Part shown: positions 18,239 through 27,004 of the stretch, piece after piece | How positions within the stretch are numbered: position 1 is the first letter of the stretch | Layout: every line of letters starts with the position of its first letter | Assembly (NCBI RefSeq): GCF_028710545.1 | Contig: NZ_JAQTTX010000027.1 | Coordinates: forward strand, 1-34,027 | Direction of reading: 5' to 3' | DNA length: 34,027 bases | Source: Halothiobacillus sp. | GTDB taxonomy: Bacteria; Pseudomonadota; Gammaproteobacteria; Halothiobacillales; Halothiobacillaceae | Program-made: the position numbers and the translations under genes | The notes under the pieces: generated by a model | What the model was told of the DNA's origin: nothing | The model's input: only the letters and a program-made list of their open reading frames with translations | The model's database searches: none

Positions 18239-18658
18239 ATGAAATATCGTCGACTGATTTCCTCAATCATGTTGCTGCTGGCTGTCTGGCTCCCGCTGGA
18301 CAACGCCTTGGTGGGTGCCGTGGTGCAAGGTTGTCCGATGATGTCTCATGCCTTCGAGCGTGGCCTGCACACCACTTTCATGCCCAACGATGCCCAGTCG
18401 ACAAGTAACGGGGCGACCGACTCGCCACACTGCCCGATGATGCACATGGCTACCGACAATACCTCATCGTCCGGCCATGACCAGTGCAGCAACGGTTGCA
18501 CGCATTGCGGCTTGTGTCTGTTGCTGGGCGGTGTGGCGCTTCAGCTGAATGCACCTGTCATTCCAGTCACGCCTGTTCTACCGCAAAAAATCATCTCCTC
18601 CCTGCCGGCGGCGCACACTTCGGTGATCGCCCCGCTGTTCCGTCCTCCGATCGCCTGA
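18239..18658 (+). CDS. CopL-like metal-binding small protein
   Basis: A 139-residue exported protein. The hydrophobic start RRLISSIMLLLAVWLPL looks like a signal peptide. The middle and end are rich in possible copper ligands: GCPMMSH, HCPMMHMA, and the cluster HDQCSNGCTHCGLC. Its place just before copA and its Cys/His/Met pattern match CopL of Xanthomonas, which is needed for copper-induced expression of copAB. The start is uncertain: an in-frame ATG at 18194 and a GTG at 18179 lie upstream, and none has a strong ribosome site. I chose 18239 because it gives a normal signal peptide. A DUF2946-type protein is the alternative reading. Confidence 0.6.
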   Translation: MKYRRLISSIMLLLAVWLPLDNALVGAVVQGCPMMSHAFERGLHTTFMPNDAQSTSNGATDSPHCPMMHMATDNTSSSGHDQCSNGCTHCGLCLLLGGVALQLNAPVIPVTPVLPQKIISSLPAAHTSVIAPLFRPPIA

Positions 18659-18845
18659 CTCAAGCTGGCGCGACCACCCGTGGGCTGCCTGCCTTCGGGG
18701 AAGTCGCGTGCTCGGGTAGTGGGCGAGTTCCTGTTTGTTATCCATGAAGGTGATTTGCTGCCCGTGAAACGGGCGCGGATCGCGCAAACACTTGTCCATT
18801 GCCTCAACCGGATTTTAATTCCAATCCACCGTTGAGGGCTTAGTC

Positions 18846-20837
18846 ATGTCAATCAAAAGTGCTTTTCAAGCCAATACGCGCCCGATCAATTCGTCGCGGC
18901 GTATTTTCATTCAAGGGTTAGTCGCAGGCGGCGTTATGGCCGCGCTTGGGCTTAACCCGGCCGAGGCTGCCACGATCAATGGCCGAAGGCAGCCGCCTTC
19001 CTTGCGCGGCACGGAGTTTGACCTTGTCATCGATGAACGGCCGGTCAACTTTACCGGACAACCGCGCACGGCGATGACGATCAACGGCTCGATTCCCGGC
19101 CCCACCTTGCGCTGGCGTGAGGGTGATGTGGTGACGTTGCGGGTGACGAACAGATTGAAGGTGTCGACCTCCCTGCACTGGCACGGGATCATCCTGCCGT
19201 TCGAGATGGATGGCGTGCCGGGGCTGACTTATGAGGGCATCGCCCCAGGCACCACCTTCACCTACCGTTTTCGGGTGGCGCAGTCTGGCACCTACTGGTA
19301 CCACAGTCATACGGGCTTTCAGGAGCAGAATGCCGTATATGGAGCCATCGTGATTGATCCGGCGCAATCAGATCGCGTGGCTTACGATCAAGATCATGTC
19401 GTGATGCTCAACGACTGGTCGGATTCCAGCCCTGATTTCATATTCAATCGACTCAAAACGGCCGACGGTTATTACAACTACGTCAAGCCCGATCTGAGGG
19501 ACCTGATTCGCCAGTCGGAAAAGATGGGGTTTGGCAAAGCCGTTGAAGACCGCTTGATGTGGGACAAGATGCGGATGAGTCCGCGTGACCTTCTGGATGT
19601 GACCGGCGCCACTTACACCTATCTGATGAACGGCAACACACCGGCGGGTGACTGGACGGCGCTGTTCCGGCCCGGTGAGCGGATTCGACTGCGCTTTATC
19701 AATGGCTCGTCGATGAGTTATTTCGATGTGCGGATACCCGGCCTGAAGATGACCGTGGTCGCGGCGGACGGCCAGGATGTGCACCCCGTGACGGTGGATG
19801 AATTCCGTATCGGGGTGGCTGAAATCTATGACGTGATTGTCGAGCCGGCGGCCGACCAGGCTTACTGCATTTTTGCCCAGTCTCTGGATCGTTCAGGCTA
19901 TGCACGCGGGACGCTCACCCCGCATGTCGATCTGCGCGCGCCCATCCCGCCGATGGACCCGGTGCCCACCCTCAGCATGGCGGATATGGGCATGGATATG
20001 TCCTCTATGAACATGAGCGGCATGGATATGTCCGCCATGCTCATGGGCGATCACGCCAAGGATAATGGCAGTGCGGGCAACATGAGCATGCACAACGGGC
20101 ACATGGGCGGCATGGATATGAGCAAGCAAAAATCCATGGCCGGTATGAGCCACGATCGGGTATCGCAACACGGCACATCCGGCATGAGCATGGGTAACCA
20201 TGCCATGAAGGGCATGGCTGATCGGCACCCCGAAGGGGCAGCCCATGGCGCGATGTCTCACAACCCCATGGATCTGCCCGGCTTGCACAATCGCAATCTC
20301 AAAGACGGCACGCTGAAAATCGATTGGCACCCCAAGACGGAACACGGTGTCGGCGTCGGCATGGAGGCGCAGCAGGTTTCCATGAGCCTGAGCGACCCGG
20401 GTGCGGGTTTGCGCAATAACGGTCGCAAAGTACTCACCTATGGCGACCTGCGCGGTATCGACGGGCCCATAAGCCCGCAGGAACCGGCGCGCGGCATCGA
20501 GCTGCATCTCACCGGCAATATGAATCGCTACATCTGGGGCTTCAATGGCGTCAGTTACCGTGACGCGGCCCCGATTGAGCTCAAATACGGTGAAACCGTC
20601 CGCATCGTGCTGATTAACGACACCATGATGAACCATCCCATTCATCTGCACGGGATGTGGAGCGAGCTTGAGAATGACCGTGGCGAGTATCTCGCGCGCA
20701 AACACACGCTCAGCGTCGCGCCCGGTCATGCGATCAGTTATCGCGTCAATGCCAACGCCATTGGCCGCTGGGCTTATCACTGTCACCTGCTCTACCACAT
20801 GAACGCGGGCATGTTCCGTGAAGTTCGCGTGGTTTGA
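18846..20837 (+). CDS. copA: Copper resistance multicopper oxidase CopA
   Basis: A 663-residue periplasmic oxidase that binds copper and oxidises Cu(I). A Tat signal is visible (SSRRIFIQGLVAGG, twin Arg at 18-19). The copper ligand motifs are LHWHGI (about 112), YWYHSHTG (about 149), HPIHLHGM (about 598) and YHCHLLYHMNAGM (about 643), which supply the type 1 and trinuclear sites. Between residues about 375 and 471 lies an insert full of Met, His and Gly repeats (MDMSSMNMSGMDMSAM and similar), the expected extra copper-loading region of the PcoA/CopA type. A GAGGG ribosome site precedes the ATG. copB follows after 22 bases. Confidence 0.95.
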   Translation: MSIKSAFQANTRPINSSRRIFIQGLVAGGVMAALGLNPAEAATINGRRQPPSLRGTEFDLVIDERPVNFTGQPRTAMTINGSIPGPTLRWREGDVVTLRVTNRLKVSTSLHWHGIILPFEMDGVPGLTYEGIAPGTTFTYRFRVAQSGTYWYHSHTGFQEQNAVYGAIVIDPAQSDRVAYDQDHVVMLNDWSDSSPDFIFNRLKTADGYYNYVKPDLRDLIRQSEKMGFGKAVEDRLMWDKMRMSPRDLLDVTGATYTYLMNGNTPAGDWTALFRPGERIRLRFINGSSMSYFDVRIPGLKMTVVAADGQDVHPVTVDEFRIGVAEIYDVIVEPAADQAYCIFAQSLDRSGYARGTLTPHVDLRAPIPPMDPVPTLSMADMGMDMSSMNMSGMDMSAMLMGDHAKDNGSAGNMSMHNGHMGGMDMSKQKSMAGMSHDRVSQHGTSGMSMGNHAMKGMADRHPEGAAHGAMSHNPMDLPGLHNRNLKDGTLKIDWHPKTEHGVGVGMEAQQVSMSLSDPGAGLRNNGRKVLTYGDLRGIDGPISPQEPARGIELHLTGNMNRYIWGFNGVSYRDAAPIELKYGETVRIVLINDTMMNHPIHLHGMWSELENDRGEYLARKHTLSVAPGHAISYRVNANAIGRWAYHCHLLYHMNAGMFREVRVV

Positions 20838-20859
20838 TCATGTCAACAGGAGCAAAACA

Positions 20860-21684
20860 ATGAAGACGATCCCTACTTTTCTGCCGCCCGTTGCCACGTT
20901 GCTGCTGGCGGTCACAACCTCTTTGGCCCACGCAGCCGGGTATGCCCAATCGGCCAATGACTCCGGTAGCTATCAGGCGCCTTCCTTGGCCCAACAGCGA
21001 GCGGATGTTACGGCCATGGTGGCTCAGTCCGCTCGTCACGAAACCCACAATCCGCTGATCTATAAGGTCATGATCGATCGACTGGAGCGGGATTTTGGCA
21101 ACAAGGGCAACTATACCCAGTTCGAAGGTCAGGCCTATATCGGCACCGATACCAACAAACTCTGGCTCAAGGGCGAGGGCAAGCGGCTCGGTGGACAGAC
21201 CGAGGATGCCGACATCGAGGCCTATTACAGCCATGCCATCGCGGCCTTCTGGGATGCGCAGATCGGTATGCGGCATGATTTTTCGGCAGGTTCCATCCCG
21301 AGTCGCAACTGGCTGGGTTTCGGGGTTCAGGGTCTGGCGCCCTACAAATTCGATACGACCGCTACGGCGTATGTGGGCAACGAGGGGCGCACGGCCCTGC
21401 GTCTTTCCAGCGAGTACGATTTTTTCATTACCCAGAGGCTCATTTTCTGGCCGGGCGTGGAGTTGAATCTGTACGGCAAAAACGACCCGGAACGGAATAT
21501 CGGTCGCGGGTTGGCTGATTCCCGCCTCGTATTACGCCTGCGCTATGAAATCCGGCGGGAAGTCGCGCCCTATGTGGGCATTCAGTGGACAAACAAATAC
21601 GGCCAGACGGCCAGTTATGCCCGTACTAACGGGGAGGCGACAAGCGACATGCAGCTGATCGCCGGCCTGCGTTTGTGGTGGTAG
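20860..21684 (+). CDS. copB: Copper resistance outer-membrane protein CopB
   Basis: A 274-residue PcoB/CopB-family protein, predicted as an outer-membrane beta-barrel. The signal peptide is TLLLAVTTSLAHAAG. Family landmarks are DRLERDFG, YIGTDTNKLWLKGEG, AFWDAQIGMRHDF and the end YVGIQWTNKYGQTA, with a C-terminal aromatic pair LWW suited to barrel insertion. The long Met/His N-terminal stretch of some CopB proteins is missing, so it is a short form. The ATG at 20860 has AGGAGC upstream. A hairpin follows the stop directly. Confidence 0.92.
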   Translation: MKTIPTFLPPVATLLLAVTTSLAHAAGYAQSANDSGSYQAPSLAQQRADVTAMVAQSARHETHNPLIYKVMIDRLERDFGNKGNYTQFEGQAYIGTDTNKLWLKGEGKRLGGQTEDADIEAYYSHAIAAFWDAQIGMRHDFSAGSIPSRNWLGFGVQGLAPYKFDTTATAYVGNEGRTALRLSSEYDFFITQRLIFWPGVELNLYGKNDPERNIGRGLADSRLVLRLRYEIRREVAPYVGIQWTNKYGQTASYARTNGEATSDMQLIAGLRLWW

Positions 21685-21702
21685 CCGGATGCAAGCATCC
21701 GG
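21685..21702. repeat. Hairpin directly after copB
   Basis: CCGGATGC and GCATCCGG form a perfect eight-base inverted repeat around AA, starting at the first base after the copB stop. No T-run follows, so it is more likely an mRNA-stabilising or processing hairpin than a full terminator. Confidence 0.55.
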
Positions 21703-21808
21703 TATCGATCTGTATGGGCCGAGCAGTCGCGGGGCGGTCTGATGACGATCCACCGACATCGATCCGCTTCGCGCTGCATGACAACGTTTTTATTTGGAGG
21801 GTATCGAA

Positions 21809-22072
21809 ATGCCATTTTTTAATGAACATTGGGGAATGGGCGCTGGTTTTGGCGGCTTTGGCTTGATTTTTATGCTGCTGGGTGTGGTGGTAATGGCGCT
21901 CGTCGTCTTCGCCATTCTTCGTCTTTTGACAGGCAGCAATCGACCCGGGCCGACCGATCGGGAAGACCGTCGTGCCTTGAGTATTCTCGAGAAACGATTT
22001 GCGAACGGTGAAATCGATGAGGCGGAATACAACGAACGCCGCCGCATCCTGGAAGGGCGGGATCGGTCATGA
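21809..22072 (+). CDS. SHOCT-domain small membrane protein
   Basis: An 87-residue protein. One membrane helix spans residues about 14-40 (FGLIFMLLGVVVMALVVFAIL). A C-terminal SHOCT motif covers residues about 57-83 (ILEKRFANGEIDEAEY). SHOCT domains are short oligomerising modules of unclear function, and such proteins are common in copper and silver resistance clusters. The ATG at 21809 is picked because GGAGG (21796-21800) lies eight bases upstream. It precedes the second multicopper oxidase by 45 bases and is likely in the same transcript. Confidence 0.75.
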   Translation: MPFFNEHWGMGAGFGGFGLIFMLLGVVVMALVVFAILRLLTGSNRPGPTDREDRRALSILEKRFANGEIDEAEYNERRRILEGRDRS

Positions 22073-22117
22073 ACCAATCGCGACCGGTAAAAAATCACTT
22101 TTTAGGGGAAATGTGTC

Positions 22118-23827
22118 ATGTCTCATGATTTTTCGAACAAATATCCAAACAAACCAGTACCAGCCGCTCAGCAGGATATGGCCATCGATTCACCCAAGCG
22201 ACGGTATGCCTTGAAAACACTGGTTCAAGGGGCGGCCACCGTGCTGACCGGCGTCGCTTTAACGGAACAAATAACCACATCAGCCCAGGCACAGGCAATG
22301 GGGATGATGGGTGGCATGATGGGCGGTATGCTGGGACAGAATCAATCTGCCTCGATTTCCTCCGGCCTGTTCGCTCATCCAATGCCCATACCGCCGCAAC
22401 TCAAAGGGGAGGCAGACAGCTCGGGTGTGCGCACCTATGCGTTGAATGTCATGGCCGGGCAGCACAGCGAATTGGTGCCGGGTCTTAAAACCGCAACCTG
22501 GGGTTACAACGGCGCCATCCTGGGCCCAACGATCCGTGTGCCTCAGGGGAAACCCGTTCGTTTCGATATCAGTAACGGGCTCGATCAGTCCACGACCGTT
22601 CATTGGCATGGCGCCCACGTTCCCGGTCATGCCGATGGTGGGCCGCACAACCTGATCGCGGCGGGAAAACAGACCTCGATCTCATTCTCATTGAATCAGC
22701 CAGCGGCCACTTTGTGGTATCACCCGCACCCGGATAGCAGGACCGGACCACAGGTCTATGCCGGTCTGGCGGGTTTTCTGCTCGTCGACGACGGGCTGGA
22801 TGCCCGACTCGGGATGCCGCATACCTATGGTGTCGACGATTTTCCCGTCGTGATCCAGGATCGCCGCATCACAGAAAAGGGCCAGTTGGATTACATGAAT
22901 TCCATGATGGATATCATGGGGATGAAGGGTGATCGGTTTCTCGTCAATGGTATCGAACAGCCCTTTGTCGGGGTACCGGGCCAATGGATTCGACTGCGCC
23001 TGCTCAACGGCTCCAATGCACGTATCTACAACCTGTGCTTCGCCGATGAACGCCCCTTCCACGTGGTGGCAAGCGATGCGGGTTTGCTCGAACAGCCGGT
23101 AGAACGAACTGAACTTGTTCTGGCACCCGCCGAACGCGCCGAAATCATGGTCGATCTTGGCGACATGCAGGGAAAGAAACTGGTGCTACAGAGCGATTCG
23201 GCCAAAGTGATTCCCGGGTTGAATCGCATGCCCATGGCTACGGATGGATACGATAAAGGCCACTTTGACCTGCTTGAACTTCGCGTGGGGGCGCCCACGG
23301 CAAAAACAGGCCATTTGCCCGAACGAATGGCGTCGATCCCCACGCTCAAGGCAGATACGCCAATACGCAAATTTACCCTGCAGGACATGGATATGGGCAA
23401 GATGCGTCGCATGATGATGGGCGGGGGATTGCAGTCTGATAACAAGTCCACCGGCCCGGGTGGGATGAGCATGGGGATCGGTGGCCGCCATCTGTTTTCG
23501 ATCAATGACCAGTACATGAACCCCAAGGTCATCAACGAGCGCGTCAAACTCGGCAGCACGGAAATCTGGCATGTAGCCAATGACGGCATGATGGCGCACC
23601 CCTTTCATATCCACGGCATCTCATTTCAGGTGTTAAGCCGTGATGGTGCCCAACCGCCGGCTTATGAGCGGGGATGGAAAGATGTCGTACTGGTTCACAG
23701 TGGCCAAACGGTGCAACTGATCGCACGGTTCGACCAACCCGCCGGCGACGATCATCCTTTCATGTATCACTGCCATATTCTCGAACACGAAGACAACGGC
23801 ATGATGGGTCAATTTACCGTGAGTTGA
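22118..23827 (+). CDS. Second multicopper oxidase (CueO/SufI-like)
   Basis: A 569-residue exported oxidase. The N-terminus has a Tat-like signal (SPKRRYALKTLVQGAATVL, twin Arg at 28-29). A short Met/Gly run follows (MGMMGGMMGGMLG). Copper sites are visible at VHWHGAHVPGH (about 161), LWYHPHPD (about 198), HPFHIHG (about 494) and MYHCHILEHEDNGMM (about 550), so all four ligand motifs appear intact. A second Met-rich patch, DMDMGKMRRMMMGGG, lies near residue 430. It differs clearly from CopA upstream in length and domain spacing and is closer to the CueO-type cuprous oxidase. The ribosome site GGGGA is moderate. Confidence 0.88.
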   Translation: MSHDFSNKYPNKPVPAAQQDMAIDSPKRRYALKTLVQGAATVLTGVALTEQITTSAQAQAMGMMGGMMGGMLGQNQSASISSGLFAHPMPIPPQLKGEADSSGVRTYALNVMAGQHSELVPGLKTATWGYNGAILGPTIRVPQGKPVRFDISNGLDQSTTVHWHGAHVPGHADGGPHNLIAAGKQTSISFSLNQPAATLWYHPHPDSRTGPQVYAGLAGFLLVDDGLDARLGMPHTYGVDDFPVVIQDRRITEKGQLDYMNSMMDIMGMKGDRFLVNGIEQPFVGVPGQWIRLRLLNGSNARIYNLCFADERPFHVVASDAGLLEQPVERTELVLAPAERAEIMVDLGDMQGKKLVLQSDSAKVIPGLNRMPMATDGYDKGHFDLLELRVGAPTAKTGHLPERMASIPTLKADTPIRKFTLQDMDMGKMRRMMMGGGLQSDNKSTGPGGMSMGIGGRHLFSINDQYMNPKVINERVKLGSTEIWHVANDGMMAHPFHIHGISFQVLSRDGAQPPAYERGWKDVVLVHSGQTVQLIARFDQPAGDDHPFMYHCHILEHEDNGMMGQFTVS

Positions 23828-23983
23828 AAAAGGACCAAAGGTGTACTCGTTGCCCCTCCGGTCTTGATCGCCGGGTTCGCACTTCGGTTGTCCCTCTGAA
23901 GCGCGTTGTGCGGTGCCAGCGTTCTACCGGATGGTGTTTCGATGATTTTAGTTCTTAAGGTGTTCTTGTTGTATCAAGATGTT

Positions 23984-23988
23984 AGGAG
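23984..23988 (+). promoter_or_regulatory. Ribosome binding site fixing the cusC start
   Basis: AGGAG lies eight bases before the ATG at 23997. The in-frame ATG at 23979 lies upstream of this site and so is unlikely to be used. Confidence 0.6.
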
Positions 23989-23996
23989 TATTGATC

Positions 23997-25346
23997 ATGC
24001 CTTTCTTATCGCCTTCGCCGTGGCGTTTGACCCGGTGGGTTTTCACTCGGAGCCTGATGCCGATTCAGCATTCGTTGCGCACGCTGGGCATGTTGCTGAT
24101 CGTTATCCTCGCTTTGTCGGGGCTGGCACAAGCCGGTCAGAACACGTCGGGTCGTTCAGAGCAACCCGTCTTTTCAATAAGTCCGGATGCCACGCTTTCA
24201 CTTCAGGAAGCCGAACAGTTGGCGGTGCAGAATGATCAGGGTTTGGCTGCTGCGGTAGCGACCGAATCGGCGGAAACCAGTTCGGCCAAGGCGGCCGATC
24301 AACTGCCCGATCCTGAGATTTCGCTCGGTGTATCGAGTCTGCCGCTCGATACCTTCAGTTTCACGCAGACGCCCATGACGACCACGGAGGTCTCGATCAG
24401 CCAGTCTTTGCCGCCGGGCGATACCTTGGCGCAGCGCGCCCTGGCCGCCGACGCGAAGATACAGGCCGCAACCGCAAACATCGCCGTGCAGCAACAAATA
24501 CTGCGGCGTGAAGTGGGCCGGTTCTGGTTGACCGTCTACCGCGATCAGCAAACGCTGGCGCTGCTTGAACAGGAGAAGTCGTTGTATCAGCGCCTTCTGC
24601 GCAGTGCGCAAACGGCCTACAGCACCGGACGGGCCCGAGCGACTGATCTGGTTCGATTGCAAGTCCGCTTGGCGGAACTGGATGATCGCATCGACCGCCA
24701 GCGGGGTAGTACAGCGGCGACGAAAGCACGCCTGGCCCGCTGGATCGGGGCACGGGCACAGCAAGACTGGCCCAAGGCCCTGCCTTCCGCGCTGACAACC
24801 CTGCCCGAAGGGTCTGTGGAGCATCAACCGGAAATCAAAGCCTTGCAGGCGAATCTGGCCGAGGCCCGAGCGCTAACGGGCGAGGCGCGTGCCGCGTTCA
24901 AACCGAAGTTTGGTGTCTCGCTCGGGTACGGCATCAAGGCGGGCAACCAGCCGGACACGGTGAGTGTGGGGGTGAGCATGAGTTTGCCGCTCTTCACCGG
25001 TGAACGCCAGGCGCCCCTGCTGGCAGCGGCGCAGAAACGGCAACAGGCGCGGCAGTTGGCGCTGGAAAGCCGTGCCGCCGATTTTCATGCCGAGGCGCAG
25101 TCGCTCAAGGCCGATGTGGACAGCCTGACGACACGGATCGATCGTTACGACCGGCGGATTCTGCCCAAACTCAGGCAGGTCGCGACCCTGGCGCAAAACC
25201 AGTTTGGCTCTGGCGGCGGTGATTTTACGGCCATTATCGATGCCGAACAGGCCGAGATTACCGGTCGTCAACAACGCCTCGATTTAACGATTGATCGCGC
25301 CCAACGCTTGATCGATCTGCGTTACCTTCTGGAGAATCCCGCATGA
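23997..25346 (+). CDS. cusC: CusC/TolC-family outer-membrane efflux protein
   Basis: A 449-residue outer-membrane channel component. After a long basic N-region the hydrophobic stretch GMLLIVILALSGLAQAG serves as signal peptide. The two outer-membrane-efflux repeats follow: LSLQEAEQLAVQND opens repeat one, and LTIDRAQRLIDLRYLLENP closes repeat two. Long helical, Gln/Ala-rich stretches form the coiled-coil periplasmic tunnel. It overlaps the adaptor gene by four bases (ATGA). It is named by operon position; the protein is a short CzcC/CusC-type member without a lipobox. A 169-base gap separates it from the oxidase gene and may hold an operon promoter, but I saw no clear regulator site in it. 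Confidence 0.85.
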   Translation: MPFLSPSPWRLTRWVFTRSLMPIQHSLRTLGMLLIVILALSGLAQAGQNTSGRSEQPVFSISPDATLSLQEAEQLAVQNDQGLAAAVATESAETSSAKAADQLPDPEISLGVSSLPLDTFSFTQTPMTTTEVSISQSLPPGDTLAQRALAADAKIQAATANIAVQQQILRREVGRFWLTVYRDQQTLALLEQEKSLYQRLLRSAQTAYSTGRARATDLVRLQVRLAELDDRIDRQRGSTAATKARLARWIGARAQQDWPKALPSALTTLPEGSVEHQPEIKALQANLAEARALTGEARAAFKPKFGVSLGYGIKAGNQPDTVSVGVSMSLPLFTGERQAPLLAAAQKRQQARQLALESRAADFHAEAQSLKADVDSLTTRIDRYDRRILPKLRQVATLAQNQFGSGGGDFTAIIDAEQAEITGRQQRLDLTIDRAQRLIDLRYLLENPA

Positions 25347-26992
25347 AATCCTCAAAGAATAAAATCAGGCTGATTGCCGTCGTGTCGACCGGTGTGGCCG
25401 CCGGTGCGGGTGCGCTGATTTGGGCGCACACACCGATCAACTTCATTCGCCCGGTGCTGGCCGAAGCGACGCAATCGCCTGCAGCGTCCTCGTCGCAGGG
25501 AGATCATGCGCACGCTACGACGACGGCAGGCACCGATGCCAAGTTCGTGACCAAATACACCTGCCCGATGCATCCGCAAATCATCGAGGATCATCCGGGT
25601 ACCTGCCCGATTTGCGGCATGGATCTGGTGGCGAAGCAGTTTCCGGCCAAATCATCCGAACAAAGCGCTGCACCGGCAGCTGCCGATGCGGCGCACGATC
25701 ATGCGCGGCATGCCGAAACCGCGCCAACGGCAACGCAGACCCCTTCCACGCCCACGGCGGAAAAACCGGCGCCCGATGCCAAGTTCGTGACCAAATACAC
25801 CTGCCCGATGCATCCGCAAATCATTGAGGATCATCCGGGCACCTGCCCGATTTGCGGCATGACCTTGGTGCCGAAACTGTTTCCGGCTGGCACGAAAGAT
25901 AATACCGGTAGCGCCGCCACCACATCGGAGCAGAAAGCTGCTGCACCCGTGGTGAGCGAATCGGCGCCGTTGCCGGAAGTGGCGGTGGCGCCGCGTACCC
26001 TGCGCGACATGAACGTGGTGATGGCCCGTGCCCAGTGGCGTAATCTGACCCGCCAGATCCACAGCGTCGGGCTGGTGGCGCTGGATGAGAACCGTTTGTC
26101 GCATGTTCATCCGCGCGCGAGCGGCTGGGTGGAAACGCTGAATGTCCGCGCCTTGGGCGATACCGTCAAAAAGGGCGAAACCCTGCTGACCGTGTATTCG
26201 CCCGATATTCTTTCGGCAGAGAAGGATTTTCTGGTCGCGCTGAAAAGCGGCATGCCCGAGATGCGCGATGCCGCGCGGGATCGCCTGCGTCTGCTGAGCG
26301 TCCCCGAATCGGTGATCGAGCAGATTGCCCGTACGGGCAAGGTGGCGCGCACCATTCCGGTATTGGCACCGCAATCCGGGTACATCTCGGTCATCAATCT
26401 GCGCGACGGCATGTATGTCACCCCCAATCTGGACATGTTCACCATCGCCGATGCAAGCAAGATCTGGGTTCAGGTCGAGGTGCTGCCGCGGGATATGGAA
26501 CAGGTCGCGGTGGGGCAGCCGGCCGAGATGACGGTCGATGGCGTGCCGGGCCGGGTTTGGAAGGGTACGGTCGATTTTATCTACCCCGAACTCGATCCAA
26601 AATCGCGCACACTCAAGGTGCGACTGGTGTTCGATAACCCCGATGGCGTGCTCAAACCCAACCAGTTCGCCGAAGTCGGCATTCGGGGGGTGGCGCAGGC
26701 CGATGTGCTGACCGTGCCGACGTCAGCCGTCATTCCCACCCCGCAGGGCGCGCGCGTGGTGCGGAAAAATGCCGATGGCAGCTTCCAGCCGGTTCGGGTG
26801 GATGTGGGGCAATCGGCAGATGGCTGGACGCAGATCACCGCGGGGTTGTCGCCCGACGACAGGGTGGTTGCCTCCGGGCAGTTCTTGATTGATTCGGAGA
26901 GTTCCATCCAGGCTTCCTTCGCCCGCATGACCGGCACCGCGCAGCCCGCTGACGACGCGGCATCGGCAGCGTCCGGCCAACACCAACATTAA
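25343..26992 (+). CDS. cusB: CusB-family RND periplasmic adaptor with two metal-binding domains
   Basis: A 549-residue membrane-fusion protein linking CusA to CusC. An N-terminal membrane anchor (IAVVSTGVAAGAGALIWA) is followed by a His-rich linker. Two heavy-metal-binding domains come next, with the same motif YTCPMHPQIIEDHPGTCPIC, at residues about 70-95 and 150-175. The HlyD-type barrel, lipoyl and beta-barrel domains occupy residues about 210-530 (HPRASGWVETLNVRALGDTV, VLAPQSGYISVINLRDGMYV). The C-terminus is His-tagged naturally (SGQHQH). Most homologues carry one such N-terminal domain, so the doubling is unusual. The domains probably take Cu(I) or Ag(I) from periplasmic carriers and pass it to the pump. 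Confidence 0.92.
   Translation: MKSSKNKIRLIAVVSTGVAAGAGALIWAHTPINFIRPVLAEATQSPAASSSQGDHAHATTTAGTDAKFVTKYTCPMHPQIIEDHPGTCPICGMDLVAKQFPAKSSEQSAAPAAADAAHDHARHAETAPTATQTPSTPTAEKPAPDAKFVTKYTCPMHPQIIEDHPGTCPICGMTLVPKLFPAGTKDNTGSAATTSEQKAAAPVVSESAPLPEVAVAPRTLRDMNVVMARAQWRNLTRQIHSVGLVALDENRLSHVHPRASGWVETLNVRALGDTVKKGETLLTVYSPDILSAEKDFLVALKSGMPEMRDAARDRLRLLSVPESVIEQIARTGKVARTIPVLAPQSGYISVINLRDGMYVTPNLDMFTIADASKIWVQVEVLPRDMEQVAVGQPAEMTVDGVPGRVWKGTVDFIYPELDPKSRTLKVRLVFDNPDGVLKPNQFAEVGIRGVAQADVLTVPTSAVIPTPQGARVVRKNADGSFQPVRVDVGQSADGWTQITAGLSPDDRVVASGQFLIDSESSIQASFARMTGTAQPADDAASAASGQHQH
25534..25861 (+). repeat. Intragenic tandem repeat in cusB
   Basis: Bases 25534-25621 recur at 25774-25861, exactly 240 bases (80 codons) later, with only two silent differences. 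Each unit encodes one heavy-metal-binding domain with its DAKFVTK lead-in. Confidence 0.9.
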
Positions 26993-27004
26993 GGGAGCGA
27001 TGTC

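Noticed and set aside
19893..20798. 301-codon minus-strand frame rich in His and Val across copA
   Set aside because: It is the antisense shadow of the Met/His-rich copA region; the Met-Gly-Asp codons read backward as His-Ala-Val. No ribosome site or domain.
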